Shown here piece by piece: positions 1-9,335 of a DNA stretch of 64,000 bases. The notes below the pieces were generated by a model. The model did not search any database, was not told the DNA's origin, and worked only from the letters and a program-made list of their open reading frames with translations. This DNA is from an uncultured Poribacteria bacterium (lineage in GTDB: Bacteria > Poribacteria > WGA-4E > WGA-3G), in assembly GCA_951828515.1 (NCBI GenBank), contig OX639992.1, forward strand, positions 2,954,217 to 3,018,216, read 5' to 3'. Every line of letters begins with the position of its first letter. Positions within the stretch are counted from its first letter, which is position 1. A program made the position numbers and the translations under genes.

Positions 1-902
1 CACAACCTATGATAGGAGGCATTTATACCTCAGATGCCGAAAATTTAAGCCTACAGGCAACATTCCCAAGATTCCTGGAAATGGAAAAAGCGCACGGCAG
101 TATTATCAAGGCACTCCGTGCGCAGAAAAAGCAAGCCGCCCAAACCAGTCGAGACACAAGTGGACCTCGCTACAGTCTTTTTCTCTCGTTTAAATCTGGA
201 ATGCAGACCCTGACCGATACACTTACCCAAGCTGTATCCAGCAGTATCAGATTAAATGCGAAAGTAGAACATATTCAACAAACGAGCGATGGGAACAGGT
301 GGCATGTTTCGCTCGCTAACGGAGAAACGCTAAACGCCGAACTTCTCTGCATTGCCCTTCCAGCACCACATACAGCAGCACTCATCGGAGACCTATCAAG
401 TCCACTTACCTCAAAACTCAACGCGATCCCCTACGCCTCCTCGGCAACAGTCAATTTAGCATTTCGCCGTGAAGATATCACACACCCATTGGATGGCATG
501 GGATTCGTTGTCCCTGCTACGGAAAACCTATCTCTCATTGGCTGTTCTTTCAGTAGCATTAAATTTGAAAGCCGCGCGCCAGCCGACCATGTTCTGTTGC
601 GCGCTTTTGTTGGCGAACCCACGTCGAAAAAAACTGAAATGGAACTCATCGAATTGTGTCAGGCAGATTTAACACCCCTTCTTGGGCTCAAAGATGCCCC
701 ACAGTTTGCCATCGTTAGTAAACATTCACAAGCAATGGCACAGTATCAGGTAGGACATCAAGATGTTGTCAGTAGTATAGAGCAGTTCACGAGCGAATTG
801 CGAGGATTAGCCCTCGCAGGAAATGGTTACCATGGCGTCGGCATTCCAGACTGTATTCAGAGCGGAGAAGAGGCAGCACTTACACTCTTAGATGCACTAT
901 AG
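1..902 (+). CDS. hemY: Protoporphyrinogen oxidase, C-terminal part (cut by window start)
   Basis: The reading frame is open from the first bases, so the N-terminal FAD-binding half lies outside the window; about 299 residues are visible. The visible part starts with a GGIYTSDAENLSL segment followed by FPRF and KAHGSI, as in the middle of oxygen-dependent protoporphyrinogen oxidases. It ends with the family-typical AGNGYHGVGIPDCI segment, which closes the FAD site. The enzyme oxidises protoporphyrinogen IX (or coproporphyrinogen III in some lineages) in heme synthesis. The multiheme cytochrome gene downstream is a fitting neighbour, though the gap contains two hairpin repeats. A different FAD amine oxidase is less likely given the ending motif. 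Confidence 0.88.
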   Translation, partial: QPMIGGIYTSDAENLSLQATFPRFLEMEKAHGSIIKALRAQKKQAAQTSRDTSGPRYSLFLSFKSGMQTLTDTLTQAVSSSIRLNAKVEHIQQTSDGNRWHVSLANGETLNAELLCIALPAPHTAALIGDLSSPLTSKLNAIPYASSATVNLAFRREDITHPLDGMGFVVPATENLSLIGCSFSSIKFESRAPADHVLLRAFVGEPTSKKTEMELIELCQADLTPLLGLKDAPQFAIVSKHSQAMAQYQVGHQDVVSSIEQFTSELRGLALAGNGYHGVGIPDCIQSGEEAALTLLDAL

Positions 903-919
903 GGTTCTTTAGTTTTCTT

Positions 920-976
920 GTAGGAGGGAACTCCGATTCCCGACTTCCCTTTGTAGGAGCGAGCGCCAGTTCGCGA
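920..976. repeat. Two adjacent small hairpin repeats (GTAGGAG family)
   Basis: Two repeat units lie back to back: 920-944, with the arms GGGAA/TTCCC, and 953-976, with the arms GCGA/TCGC. Both begin GTAGGAG and end CGAY. The first is identical over about 25 bases to copies at 25449 and 60486. The second ends seven bases before the cytochrome start codon, so it sits in that gene's 5' leader. Confidence 0.8.
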
Positions 977-982
977 TACTTT

Positions 983-1993
983 ATGAGAACGTATCGACGC
1001 AGAGTTACCATAGGCTTCGGACTATTCGGATGCGTGTTGGTGGTGTTAATTGGAAACCTCGCCCCTCATGCTAAGGATACTACAAATCGTGTCGAAGAAG
1101 CCTATCAGGGATTTCAGGAAGGAAAGTGTAAAAGTTGTCACCCCGCAATCTGGAGAGAATGGGAAAATTCGATGCACGCCAAGGCATGGGTTGACGAAAT
1201 TTATCAGGAGGTTGCAAATCAAATTAAGGATAGAGAAGCCAAATGTGACCAGTGCCATGCCCCTCAACCGATCCTCATCACGGGCATTGGAGAAATGCCG
1301 AAACTTAGAAATAAACAACGAGAAGCCGGTGTTTCATGCCTCGTCTGTCATCTTGATGCCGAAGGCGCAATGCACGGACCACCAGCGAGCGCAGAAACCT
1401 ATTTCCACGCGAATGTAACCAATCCTATCTATACCGCACCAACAACGCTCTGTAGTACCTGCCATGGTCAACCGACCGTTCCTGAACACGACCAGGTTTC
1501 CAGTTTTCTGGAGAGTAAATTCGCCGAGGGAGATAAGAGTTGTGCCACGTGCCACATGCCAGTTGTAAACCGACTCCAAAGCACAGCCAGTTATGAAAGC
1601 ATCAAAGGCAGGAAGCATACATGGCGCGGCAGCCGGAGTGTCGCACAACTCAGGCGTGCTGCAGCACTTCAACTTGAAATCGCACCTGAGAAAGTGAATG
1701 TAATGCTACAGAGCAAAACGGGTCACATCTTGCCGGGTGGCACATTGCGCACCATCATTCTTGAAGTAAAACTTCTTTCTCCAAAAGGCACCCAACGGCA
1801 AAAAGAACAAATCTCAATTTCGGATAAGAAGCAAAACCGTCTGCTCCCAAATGAGGAGAGAACTTACATTTTCGACACTTTATCCAGTGCGATTGGGGAC
1901 ACAGTCACAGTCCGATTGATGTACCAATTGACACCGAACACACCTGAATCCGAATGGATATTGATGGCAGAAAAAATTCACATTGTCCGTTGA
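983..1993 (+). CDS. Multiheme cytochrome c (five CXXCH sites)
   Basis: A 336-residue exported c-type cytochrome. An N-terminal hydrophobic segment (about residues 9-26) after an Arg-rich start acts as signal peptide or membrane anchor. Five CXXCH heme-binding motifs are visible at residues 49-53, 88-92, 119-123, 157-161 and 187-191, all in the first 200 residues; the remaining 140 residues are heme-free and beta-rich. The arrangement resembles the cytochrome c554/c-prime group, which carries electrons in the periplasm. No reductase partner lies next to it, so the redox partner is unknown. There is no clear ribosome binding site directly before the ATG; an AGGAG inside the upstream hairpin repeat is too far away. 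Confidence 0.85.
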   Translation: MRTYRRRVTIGFGLFGCVLVVLIGNLAPHAKDTTNRVEEAYQGFQEGKCKSCHPAIWREWENSMHAKAWVDEIYQEVANQIKDREAKCDQCHAPQPILITGIGEMPKLRNKQREAGVSCLVCHLDAEGAMHGPPASAETYFHANVTNPIYTAPTTLCSTCHGQPTVPEHDQVSSFLESKFAEGDKSCATCHMPVVNRLQSTASYESIKGRKHTWRGSRSVAQLRRAAALQLEIAPEKVNVMLQSKTGHILPGGTLRTIILEVKLLSPKGTQRQKEQISISDKKQNRLLPNEERTYIFDTLSSAIGDTVTVRLMYQLTPNTPESEWILMAEKIHIVR

Positions 1994-1997
1994 GGTA

Positions 1998-2744
1998 CTA
2001 AGTGTTCATATTCGGCAACGAATCGGAACCCAGCAGTCGTTTTAAAGTCGGTGTAGCACGTGATACAACTTCATCCGATACCAATTCAAGGTGTGCTTGC
2101 TGCGGCTTCAGGATAGAACGACAGAAAAAACCGAGTAACCCAACGCGCGGTTCATTCGTTCTATTCTCTGAAGATCCGTGCCATATTGCTCCGTTGACGA
2201 TTAAGACGGAGCCGCGGGGTCCACAAATCTGTAGCTCATCGTTGTATGCCACATTGGGTTCAGGTAATGCTTCAAGCCGCCTGTGGCTCCTCGGCACACA
2301 ACTGGTTGCCCCATTTTCAAGCGTCCAGTCGTCTAAGAACCATACGCTGTTGGCAACCATAGGAAAGTTTGGACGTGGGGTCGGGAGCCCAGATAACGGG
2401 TAATCAATATGGAGACCGACATCAGGCGCACCCGGATAAAGCACATTTACTGTGAAGGAACTCAGTGTACAATCTGCATCGAGTAAATGCTCCATCGCTG
2501 CGAGCATTTTTGGCTGTTGAATGGCTTCTTCAAATATCTCGCCTTTGTCAACAAGATTCCAGACCCGTTGTGCGCTACCGTTTGCAAGGTATGAGTGCCC
2601 TTTGCCGGCTTTTTGCTCTGCTACAGCCAGTGCCAAGGCGTGTTCGCGAAGTTCAGTTGTTGTATCTGCAGGTATGAGACTTTCCAGCAGCAAAAAACCC
2701 TGCTGGTCCAATTGATTCTTTTCGGATTCAGTCAAGATAGCCAT
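1998..2744 (-). CDS. Phytanoyl-CoA dioxygenase (PhyH) family oxygenase
   Basis: A 248-residue Fe(II)/2-oxoglutarate oxygenase of the PhyH family. The facial triad is visible as H112-x-D114 (in GLHIDYPL) and H189 (in IWHGS), with R200 in position to bind 2-oxoglutarate. I chose the ATG at 2744 because GGAG lies seven bases upstream; the frame stays open a further 19 codons. It ends four bases from the cytochrome stop, tail to tail. The substrate cannot be read from sequence: relatives hydroxylate fatty acyl-CoAs, amino acids or small natural products. It is one of four PhyH proteins in the window, all only distantly similar. Confidence 0.9.
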   Translation of the reverse strand: MAILTESEKNQLDQQGFLLLESLIPADTTTELREHALALAVAEQKAGKGHSYLANGSAQRVWNLVDKGEIFEEAIQQPKMLAAMEHLLDADCTLSSFTVNVLYPGAPDVGLHIDYPLSGLPTPRPNFPMVANSVWFLDDWTLENGATSCVPRSHRRLEALPEPNVAYNDELQICGPRGSVLIVNGAIWHGSSENRTNEPRVGLLGFFCRSILKPQQAHLELVSDEVVSRATPTLKRLLGSDSLPNMNT

Positions 2745-2772
2745 TTTTTTCTCCGGTGTTATTTTTCTTGAC

Positions 2773-2801
2773 AGTTTAAGCGTTTTTTGATAATATGTCA
2801 A
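2773..2801 (-). promoter_or_regulatory. Sigma-70 type promoter for the PhyH gene at 1998
   Basis: On the minus strand TTGACA (2796-2801) is followed after 17 bases by TAAACT (2773-2778), about 30 bases before the chosen ATG. It diverges from the promoter at 2862. Confidence 0.65.
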
Positions 2802-2861
2802 ACAGATTGTGGATTTCTACCAAAACAGCCAGAAATCTACAGGAAAATTTGAAATTTTGAT

Positions 2862-2890
2862 TTGACATATTTTGAGAGTTGTGGTATTAT
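2862..2890 (+). promoter_or_regulatory. Strong sigma-70 type promoter reading into the 2.9-3.5 kb leader
   Basis: TTGACA (2862-2867), a 17-base spacer and TATTAT (2885-2890), with TTGTGG directly before the -10 box. The TTGTGGTAT stretch is also found in the two tnpB promoters. Transcription from here would cross the relict at 3000-3150 and could reach the large surface-protein gene at 3513. Confidence 0.65.
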
Positions 2891-2999
2891 TATATAGGCG
2901 GGCTGCAATTTAATCGATGATATACGGAAAAGAAACAGACAACGCTGGTGGAGGACAATCGGAGTGTATCGGGAAACAGAAAGTGCGTAACTGCACATT

Positions 3000-3156
3000 C
3001 CCAAAATAGCACTCGTATCTTTTTAGGGCGGCTTGCGCCCTTCGTGGAGAGCGTTGGGTTACCAACCTCTATGAAACGAGAAACATTAACGAAGCTAAGG
3101 CAAACAGGCTTTTAAACAAGTCCCAATGCCTTTAGGCTTGGGTACATTGACGTAAC
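3000..3156 (+). mobile_element. Relict IS200/IS605-type right end without tnpB
   Basis: The palindrome CCCAA-T-GCC-TTTA-GGC-TTGGG at 3122-3142 is followed by TACATTGACG. This is the layout of the right ends of IS200/IS605-family elements, where the TnpB guide RNA (omega RNA) ends. The preceding 120 bases contain AACGAAGCTAAGGC, a kind of sequence often found in the omega RNA scaffold. No tnpB frame is present, so this is either a decayed element or a tnpB-less guide-RNA locus. Confidence 0.5.
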
Positions 3157-3223
3157 TGCAGGACGATTTGTTTACCGGTTTACCCGTGTAACATAATCTC
3201 TCTGACATTTAACGATTAAATGT

Positions 3224-3253
3224 TTGCTTAATTTTGCCACTTTATGTTAAAAT
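3224..3253 (+). promoter_or_regulatory. Possible second promoter for the surface-protein operon
   Basis: TTGCTT (3224-3229), an 18-base spacer, then TAAAAT (3248-3253). The -10 context TGTTAAAATAATAA closely matches that of the candidate at 16938. The rest of 3254-3512 shows a GATGGGCA/TGCCCATC inverted repeat (about 3413-3455) and nothing else I can name. Confidence 0.3.
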
Positions 3254-3512
3254 AATAAAAAAAATTCCCGCAGGGTCAAATCACTAAAGTCAGATGCCCG
3301 CTTCTCATTCGTTTTTGACCTGTGCCTTATGTGATACTAACGCTATTCCATGGCTACATCGGTATCGGGAAATTTTAACGCTCGTTGGTAGGATGTTGAT
3401 TGGATGGGCAGACATCTACCCCAGTCGTCTTTAGTTGTATTCTCGCTTGCCCATCTAAGAAACTCAGTACTGAGTCTTGCGAGCGCGCAGACTTAACGAG
3501 GAGGATGAGTTA

Positions 3513-6500
3513 ATGAAAAAACGAACACTCGTTTGTTTTTTGATTTTTACATTGTGTGTTCTTTACACTTCAATCCCGAACACTGTTTTCGGGCAAGAAG
3601 TTTCTCTCGCTCAACAGGTAGCTGCAAAACACAGCGAGACGCTTCAACGTGAGGATATTCAAGCGGTCTTACCAGCGGTTTTGGAAGGGTTAAAAGACCC
3701 AAGCATCCAACCCCTTTTGAACCCCGCAACCATTGGTCTTGTCGTTGACAATCCGGATCTCCTAGTACAATTCGTTCCAACCATAAATCCGGCATTCGTA
3801 ACCCTTCTGAAAGAAGATGCGGAACTCCAAGCACTGCTCAATGATCCATTGGTGCATGAATTGCTTCAGGATCCAGCAGCGATTGATGAGCTCGCAGGGT
3901 TGTTGATTGATGTTAGTGCCCCCGTGGAACCACCTGTGGACACAACGCCACCCGTGGACACAACGCCACCCGTCGTGGAACCACCCGTGGACACAACGCC
4001 ACCTGTGGATACAGCACCACCTGTCGTGGAACCACCTGTGGACACAACACCACCCGTGGATATTCCGCCGGCTATGGAAGCTCCATCAGCAGATCCGTTC
4101 GCGCAGATAATGCCCGAAGATGAAGCACTTATCGGCAAATCGCGTCTCGGTGGTCTCTCGCTAAATACAACTGCTGGAAAGCGGTTTGTAGAGAGCATGA
4201 TGGCTGCATTAGGAATACCTGGTGGAGCGGAAGACTTCGTGGATGAAATTCTCAAGATAGTGCCGAAAGGAGTTCCTTTTCCCAAAAAGCAAGTTCGGCA
4301 GATTCTAACGTCTAACCATCAAGCGATTGCTTTCGCGAATGAAAGACCCCAGTTGGATCCTGAAAACTTCGGAAATGCTATAACGCCGAATTTCGCCGAT
4401 TATGCCTATTTGGAGCAAGGCGGTAAATACCTAACCAGAGATAGTTTACAGGTTTATACGCGTGTTCCATCAGCAAACATTGGGGGTGTTACGTTTAACC
4501 TTTCAGATGGTAGAACCATTGAAGGCACACAGGTCACGCCAGATGAATTCCAAGCGGATACCATTCCTTATACCTTCCGGCTGGAAGAAACACTCGCCGC
4601 TACCAATCTGCCAGCATGGCCCAGTTTAGACACCCAGTTATTCTCTGGTGTTGATCTCCGCTATTCACAGACAGGTTTGAGAGGGGACTATATCCGTGTT
4701 CCTATGCAGCCGATGGTTGGGGAAAACGGTGTCGTCTGGGAAACAGAAATAGGTATTCCCCTTGGGGTCAGCACCTACTACTACTTTGACGTAATACTCG
4801 CTGAACCCGTGGAACTCACGACCTTCAGTCGCGAAAAACTTGCTGAGATAGCACAGAATCCCCACGCTGTGTCTCTTGAAGGGATCCTGGCCGCAACGAC
4901 AGTACTCCGAATTGAGAATTGGTCAATGCCTGACCCGCGTAACCTTCAGTTAGTGGATCGCGGTATTATTGACGCATTATTCACCCCTGATATACGGGCT
5001 GAAATTACCAATATTATGGGGTCGCCCCAAGGCCTTTCTATCATCTCAAAGATTCTAAACGGACAGTCAGTTAGTCCAGCTGAAGTTTTTGGTGTGATGA
5101 CACCAAAGCAACAACGCAGACTTCAGAATCTATTGCTCCGCAATACCAACGACCTGATGACAAATTTCGAGGCTGATTTTGATCCCTTGTTGGCTTCTGT
5201 CTTCACTGGGCCACGCGTCAACCTCGAAACGGCCTCAGTCTGGGTCGCAAGCATTGATGATATTGCTGACGGTAACTATTACTTAGAGGCTCTGGTACAC
5301 GATGCCGATGGAAATCCGGTAGATCAGATTCAAGAAACCTTCACTGTTGATACCAAGGCACCCGAGGCAGACATCAAGATTGAACCCTATGATACGAATA
5401 CTGCTGGTTATCCGAACAGCGAAGGTATCTACGTTGCAACCGCTCATAATCATGGTCCTGTAATGCTCAAAATTATAGGCGACCCGAAACCGGCTTACGC
5501 AGGTCAAGGTGTCGGTCCAGGCGAAGGATACCTGTTCTATCAAGAAGTCGGACTTGATGCCCACGGTATGCCAACAACCACGTGGATGCCGCTAACAGTT
5601 GAATCTACCATGTTGACATCTAGGATTTGGGCCTCCGTTCTTGAGCGAAATCCAGATCAAAGTGTTCAACTCGTGAAGCAACTCGCCCCACAGGTTGCAG
5701 GCGGACTTGACGATGCGTCAATACTCGGCCTCCTTAAAGCTACCGATCCTAAAATGATAGTGGAGACGCTACTTTCCTCAGAGATAATCCAAACTTCTGC
5801 CAATTCATTTTTCAGAAGTTTAGGGTTAAGGAACTTCACACTCACTGATGCCCAAAGCGAAGCGATATACCAAGCTTTAGGTGCCTCAATAGATATCGTT
5901 GATGAGCTCCTGCCAATAACAATTGAGCCAGGTGAGCACGTGGTGATGCCTATTCTGCCAGGCATATATGGCGACTACGGCATCCGTGCAATGGGGATTG
6001 ATACGCTCTTCAACGTCGGCTCCTATGCTGAACCGACACGGCTCAGAGTCGTTATGCCAGAAGCCGACAAAGCCAGCGTTACAGCCGCCAGTATTGGTGA
6101 CCGAAACGGTGATGGCGACGCGGATGAACCCTATGAAAGCGGAACCATCTACTCGAACACCACAGATGGTGTGATGCTAACTATCACTGTAGATCATCGT
6201 TCACCACATCCCGCACATATCTGGGCGGAATACATGGACGCAAACGGTGCCTGGCAGCCGATCGGTGAAGCGCGGATGTTCGTTGAAGGCGAAGACGTGT
6301 CAATGTTTGAAGTAAGTTGGGATGTCACCGATTTTGACGCACTCGTGAGCGCCGGTGATTCTGTCATGGTGCGTGCTGTGGCAACCAATGCACTTCAACT
6401 TACACATATGTCGGAGCCGTTCTCCATTAAATTGGATGCTGGTGTGCATCCCGTGGATATTGAGATTCTGGCAGTCGTCCTCGACACTGAGTCCATTACG

Positions 6501-9263
6501 AAAACAAATCCAGATAGTGGTGGTCCGCAAGGCACAGTCGTTATCAACGGATATACGCCACAACGGACATATCCAGAGATTGCCTCCCTTAAAGTGGTAA
6601 TCAATGATGAAGTCGTTGGCACAGCCGATACAGGTGTTCTCGCTACCGCAGAAGAAATAGCGGCATTGGCACAGAATACCGACTTCATTACGGATCTCGT
6701 TGCGGTTGCAGCGCAAGCAACAGCCATGGATGAGTTGTCAGGAAAACCGATTCTTTACCCCACCTACCTGAAATGGTCAGTTGAGGTAGACACAACGGCT
6801 CTGGATGATACCATCACAGCAGAAAGTGCAGCAGCACGCGACGCTTCCAAAGATGACAGTCAGCACATGGCAACTGCTATCGCAGTCACCGGCGGTGCTG
6901 AGGAAGTCCCAGGGCGTCCGGGTGCGAAGACGTATCTATCAGTTGACAACGTTGACGATGTCGCCCCACTCGGGCCAACAAACATCGTCGCTGTAGCTGA
7001 TGTTGCTGGTGCCATTGAAGCAGACGCAGATGGTAACTACACAGTTGGTGGAATCGTTGATGAAACAGTTCCAACACCAATAGCAACTTATACCGTTGAA
7101 CCGACTGCCGATCCGAGCACGTATGCCTCGGTTAAGATAGTTCAAGTAGATGCCGATGGCAACGAAACCATGATTGATGGTGAAGCCGGAATGTTGGACA
7201 TTACAACCGATGTCGGGGTGCTTGAAAATGGACCTCACATGCTCCACGCTCTCGCAGTTGACGAATTCGGTAATGTGCAAACCGACGAATCGCCGCAAAC
7301 CACGGTGCATGTGCTAAACTTCCGAGTCGCTGATGTTACAAGGCTGACAGTTACAGCCGTTGACGGTGTGGATGTTCCAAGAACACCACAGGAACCGATT
7401 CCGCTTCGGAGTTCGCTTACTGTAGGCTTTGATGTCGACAACGGTTCGTTAGATGCTGAAGAACTCAGTGGTTCTGTTGATGGTAGTGAAATACCAACCG
7501 AAAGTGAAGAGAATCCTGAAAATACCTTCTCACTCAAGGTAGATGTTTCAGCGTTATCCGACGGAATGTATACACCGAATGCTGTCGTTACCAAACGGAA
7601 CGGTTCGGTGGGTCTCCCACTGAAATCAATCAATTTGGATAACACCGGTCCGATGGTCGAAATTCAAACACCTTCGGAAGACCATACGGTAGCGAGTTTG
7701 CCAACCGTTCACGCAACCTATAACGATGGTGACGGGAGTGGTACTGACAGCACGGGCAAGGAAGTCTTAGCGTGGGCAACCACGGAACTGGCTGCCGGTC
7801 CAACAGTCGGTATAGCACGCATCCACCCCGAAGCAGGGGATGTTGATGTCGCTGTCGATCAGGATGCCATTGAAACGGATAACGGCACGTTGGTTTATAC
7901 CCGCACTGATAAACTCGGTGGTGGCGCGTATCGCGTAACCGTGCGAGTTGCCGATGTCCTCGGAAACGTCGGTGAGGCTACCCGTGAGTTCGCTATCGAA
8001 GGGACTCCGGCAGACACAACACCGCCAGTCATTGCTGAGACGGCTCCGTCTGGAACCATCAAGGGTGAAAGTTGGGTAACGCTCTCAGCAGTTGTTAATG
8101 ATGCGGAATCCAAGGTTATAAGTGTGAAGTTCGGTATAAACGACAAACCACTTCGTTCTGTGGCACCCGCACAGATCGCTGATGGGCGAGTTCAAGTTGC
8201 CGATAGTTTCACAGCAGGAACGCATACCGTCAAGGTCATTGCTATCAGCGAAGGTGGCAAAAGAGAACATTCATGGACCTTCACACTGGTCGTCGATAAT
8301 GTCGCACCTACGATCACCTCAATTACGCCAGCAGGAACTATCCGTGCTGGGCTCCCGGTAATTTCCGCGAGTGCCAACGATGAATCAGGCGTTGATGAAA
8401 TGGATATCGTCCTGATGGATAGTAATGGTAAAGAGGTGAAAGGGGACACCGAAGATGATGGCGAAGACGATGTCGAAGGTATCACACGCTTAGATTTCAT
8501 TCCTGAAGAGCCTCTTGATGAGGGAACTTACTCGATTGAAGTTCGGGCAACCGATACAATCGGCAACTCCGCTACAGCAAAGGGTGGTTTCACAATTGAC
8601 TTCGATACTGCCGCTCCGGTTATCACGATGGCATCGCCACAGAGTGAGGCGCGCCTGACTGAACGTCGTCCGCAGATTTCGATAACCTACTCCGATGCTG
8701 AATCCGGCGTCGATGTTGATTCTATCCGCTTTGTTCTCGATGACCAGCTGATTAACCTCAAACCGAATCAGAAATCGGCAACGCAGGTGATGTATACGCC
8801 GCCTGCCGAGCTCGCTTTCGGTCAACATACCGTTAAACTTGAAGTATCTGACATGGCGCATAAAGAGGGTAACGTTTCTGACAAGAGTACCGGTGCCCGT
8901 AAAGCGAACATGGCGGTTCATGAGTTTACGTTCTTTGTTGAAAGTGAGGAAGGCCCAGTATTGGCATCGCGTCCGATTAACGCCCCTAACCCGTTCAAGG
9001 ATAATACTCGTATTTCCTTTACACTGACTCGACAATCCACAGTGAGCATTATCATTTACGATATGACGCTCCGTCCAGTTCGAGTCCTTGTAGATAACGA
9101 GGTTTGGGATGCAGGCGAGTACGTTGGCAAAGGTGCTATCGGTTGGGACGGAACGTCCACCGCTGGCGAAGATTTAGCTCGAGGCATTTACTTCTGCCAA
9201 ATCATGGTAGCAGACGGTTTCGAGCCAGAGTATGTCATTCTCAAACTCGCACTGACGCGCTAA
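3513..9263 (+). CDS. Giant secreted Ig-like surface protein with FlgD-like C-terminus
   Basis: A 1916-residue protein. I chose the ATG at 3513 because GAGGAGG precedes it and a signal peptide (KKRTLVCFLIFTLC..., about 25 residues) follows at once. Around residues 136-190 is a proline-rich linker of repeated PPVDTTPP and PPVVEPP units. The middle is long and beta-rich without a family I recognise. From about residue 1500 to 1810 there are three Ig-like modules beginning with D-T-x-x-P. The last 95 residues, starting with NAPNPF and ending with a GIYFCQIMV segment, form a FlgD-Ig-like domain, the type used as a C-terminal sorting signal or scaffold in type IX-like secretion. A PorV-like gene follows 72 bases downstream. 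The role is probably adhesion or surface structure; no catalytic motif was seen. Confidence 0.8.
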   Translation: MKKRTLVCFLIFTLCVLYTSIPNTVFGQEVSLAQQVAAKHSETLQREDIQAVLPAVLEGLKDPSIQPLLNPATIGLVVDNPDLLVQFVPTINPAFVTLLKEDAELQALLNDPLVHELLQDPAAIDELAGLLIDVSAPVEPPVDTTPPVDTTPPVVEPPVDTTPPVDTAPPVVEPPVDTTPPVDIPPAMEAPSADPFAQIMPEDEALIGKSRLGGLSLNTTAGKRFVESMMAALGIPGGAEDFVDEILKIVPKGVPFPKKQVRQILTSNHQAIAFANERPQLDPENFGNAITPNFADYAYLEQGGKYLTRDSLQVYTRVPSANIGGVTFNLSDGRTIEGTQVTPDEFQADTIPYTFRLEETLAATNLPAWPSLDTQLFSGVDLRYSQTGLRGDYIRVPMQPMVGENGVVWETEIGIPLGVSTYYYFDVILAEPVELTTFSREKLAEIAQNPHAVSLEGILAATTVLRIENWSMPDPRNLQLVDRGIIDALFTPDIRAEITNIMGSPQGLSIISKILNGQSVSPAEVFGVMTPKQQRRLQNLLLRNTNDLMTNFEADFDPLLASVFTGPRVNLETASVWVASIDDIADGNYYLEALVHDADGNPVDQIQETFTVDTKAPEADIKIEPYDTNTAGYPNSEGIYVATAHNHGPVMLKIIGDPKPAYAGQGVGPGEGYLFYQEVGLDAHGMPTTTWMPLTVESTMLTSRIWASVLERNPDQSVQLVKQLAPQVAGGLDDASILGLLKATDPKMIVETLLSSEIIQTSANSFFRSLGLRNFTLTDAQSEAIYQALGASIDIVDELLPITIEPGEHVVMPILPGIYGDYGIRAMGIDTLFNVGSYAEPTRLRVVMPEADKASVTAASIGDRNGDGDADEPYESGTIYSNTTDGVMLTITVDHRSPHPAHIWAEYMDANGAWQPIGEARMFVEGEDVSMFEVSWDVTDFDALVSAGDSVMVRAVATNALQLTHMSEPFSIKLDAGVHPVDIEILAVVLDTESITKTNPDSGGPQGTVVINGYTPQRTYPEIASLKVVINDEVVGTADTGVLATAEEIAALAQNTDFITDLVAVAAQATAMDELSGKPILYPTYLKWSVEVDTTALDDTITAESAAARDASKDDSQHMATAIAVTGGAEEVPGRPGAKTYLSVDNVDDVAPLGPTNIVAVADVAGAIEADADGNYTVGGIVDETVPTPIATYTVEPTADPSTYASVKIVQVDADGNETMIDGEAGMLDITTDVGVLENGPHMLHALAVDEFGNVQTDESPQTTVHVLNFRVADVTRLTVTAVDGVDVPRTPQEPIPLRSSLTVGFDVDNGSLDAEELSGSVDGSEIPTESEENPENTFSLKVDVSALSDGMYTPNAVVTKRNGSVGLPLKSINLDNTGPMVEIQTPSEDHTVASLPTVHATYNDGDGSGTDSTGKEVLAWATTELAAGPTVGIARIHPEAGDVDVAVDQDAIETDNGTLVYTRTDKLGGGAYRVTVRVADVLGNVGEATREFAIEGTPADTTPPVIAETAPSGTIKGESWVTLSAVVNDAESKVISVKFGINDKPLRSVAPAQIADGRVQVADSFTAGTHTVKVIAISEGGKREHSWTFTLVVDNVAPTITSITPAGTIRAGLPVISASANDESGVDEMDIVLMDSNGKEVKGDTEDDGEDDVEGITRLDFIPEEPLDEGTYSIEVRATDTIGNSATAKGGFTIDFDTAAPVITMASPQSEARLTERRPQISITYSDAESGVDVDSIRFVLDDQLINLKPNQKSATQVMYTPPAELAFGQHTVKLEVSDMAHKEGNVSDKSTGARKANMAVHEFTFFVESEEGPVLASRPINAPNPFKDNTRISFTLTRQSTVSIIIYDMTLRPVRVLVDNEVWDAGEYVGKGAIGWDGTSTAGEDLARGIYFCQIMVADGFEPEYVILKLALTR
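3921..4068 (+). repeat. Tandem repeat encoding a proline-rich linker
   Basis: Near-identical units reading GTGGACACAACGCCACCC and GTCGTGGAACCACC alternate several times inside the surface-protein gene. They encode PPVDTT and PPVVE. The copies differ mainly by silent C/T changes, as expected for slippage-expanded coding repeats. Confidence 0.8.
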
Positions 9264-9335
9264 GTAAATGGCAGTCTGCATATCGGGAATTGGGCATCTG
9301 TCCAGTTCCCGATGTGGACACTGAAGGAGGATATA

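Noticed and set aside
2890-3120. Possible riboswitch in the leader of the surface-protein operon
   Set aside because: I could not match it to a known riboswitch consensus; the CTTTAG palindrome and its flank fit an IS200/IS605 right end better.
3866-4285. Glycine/threonine-rich open frame on the minus strand
   Set aside because: It is the antisense shadow of the proline-rich repeat of the surface protein and has no ribosome binding site or homology pattern.
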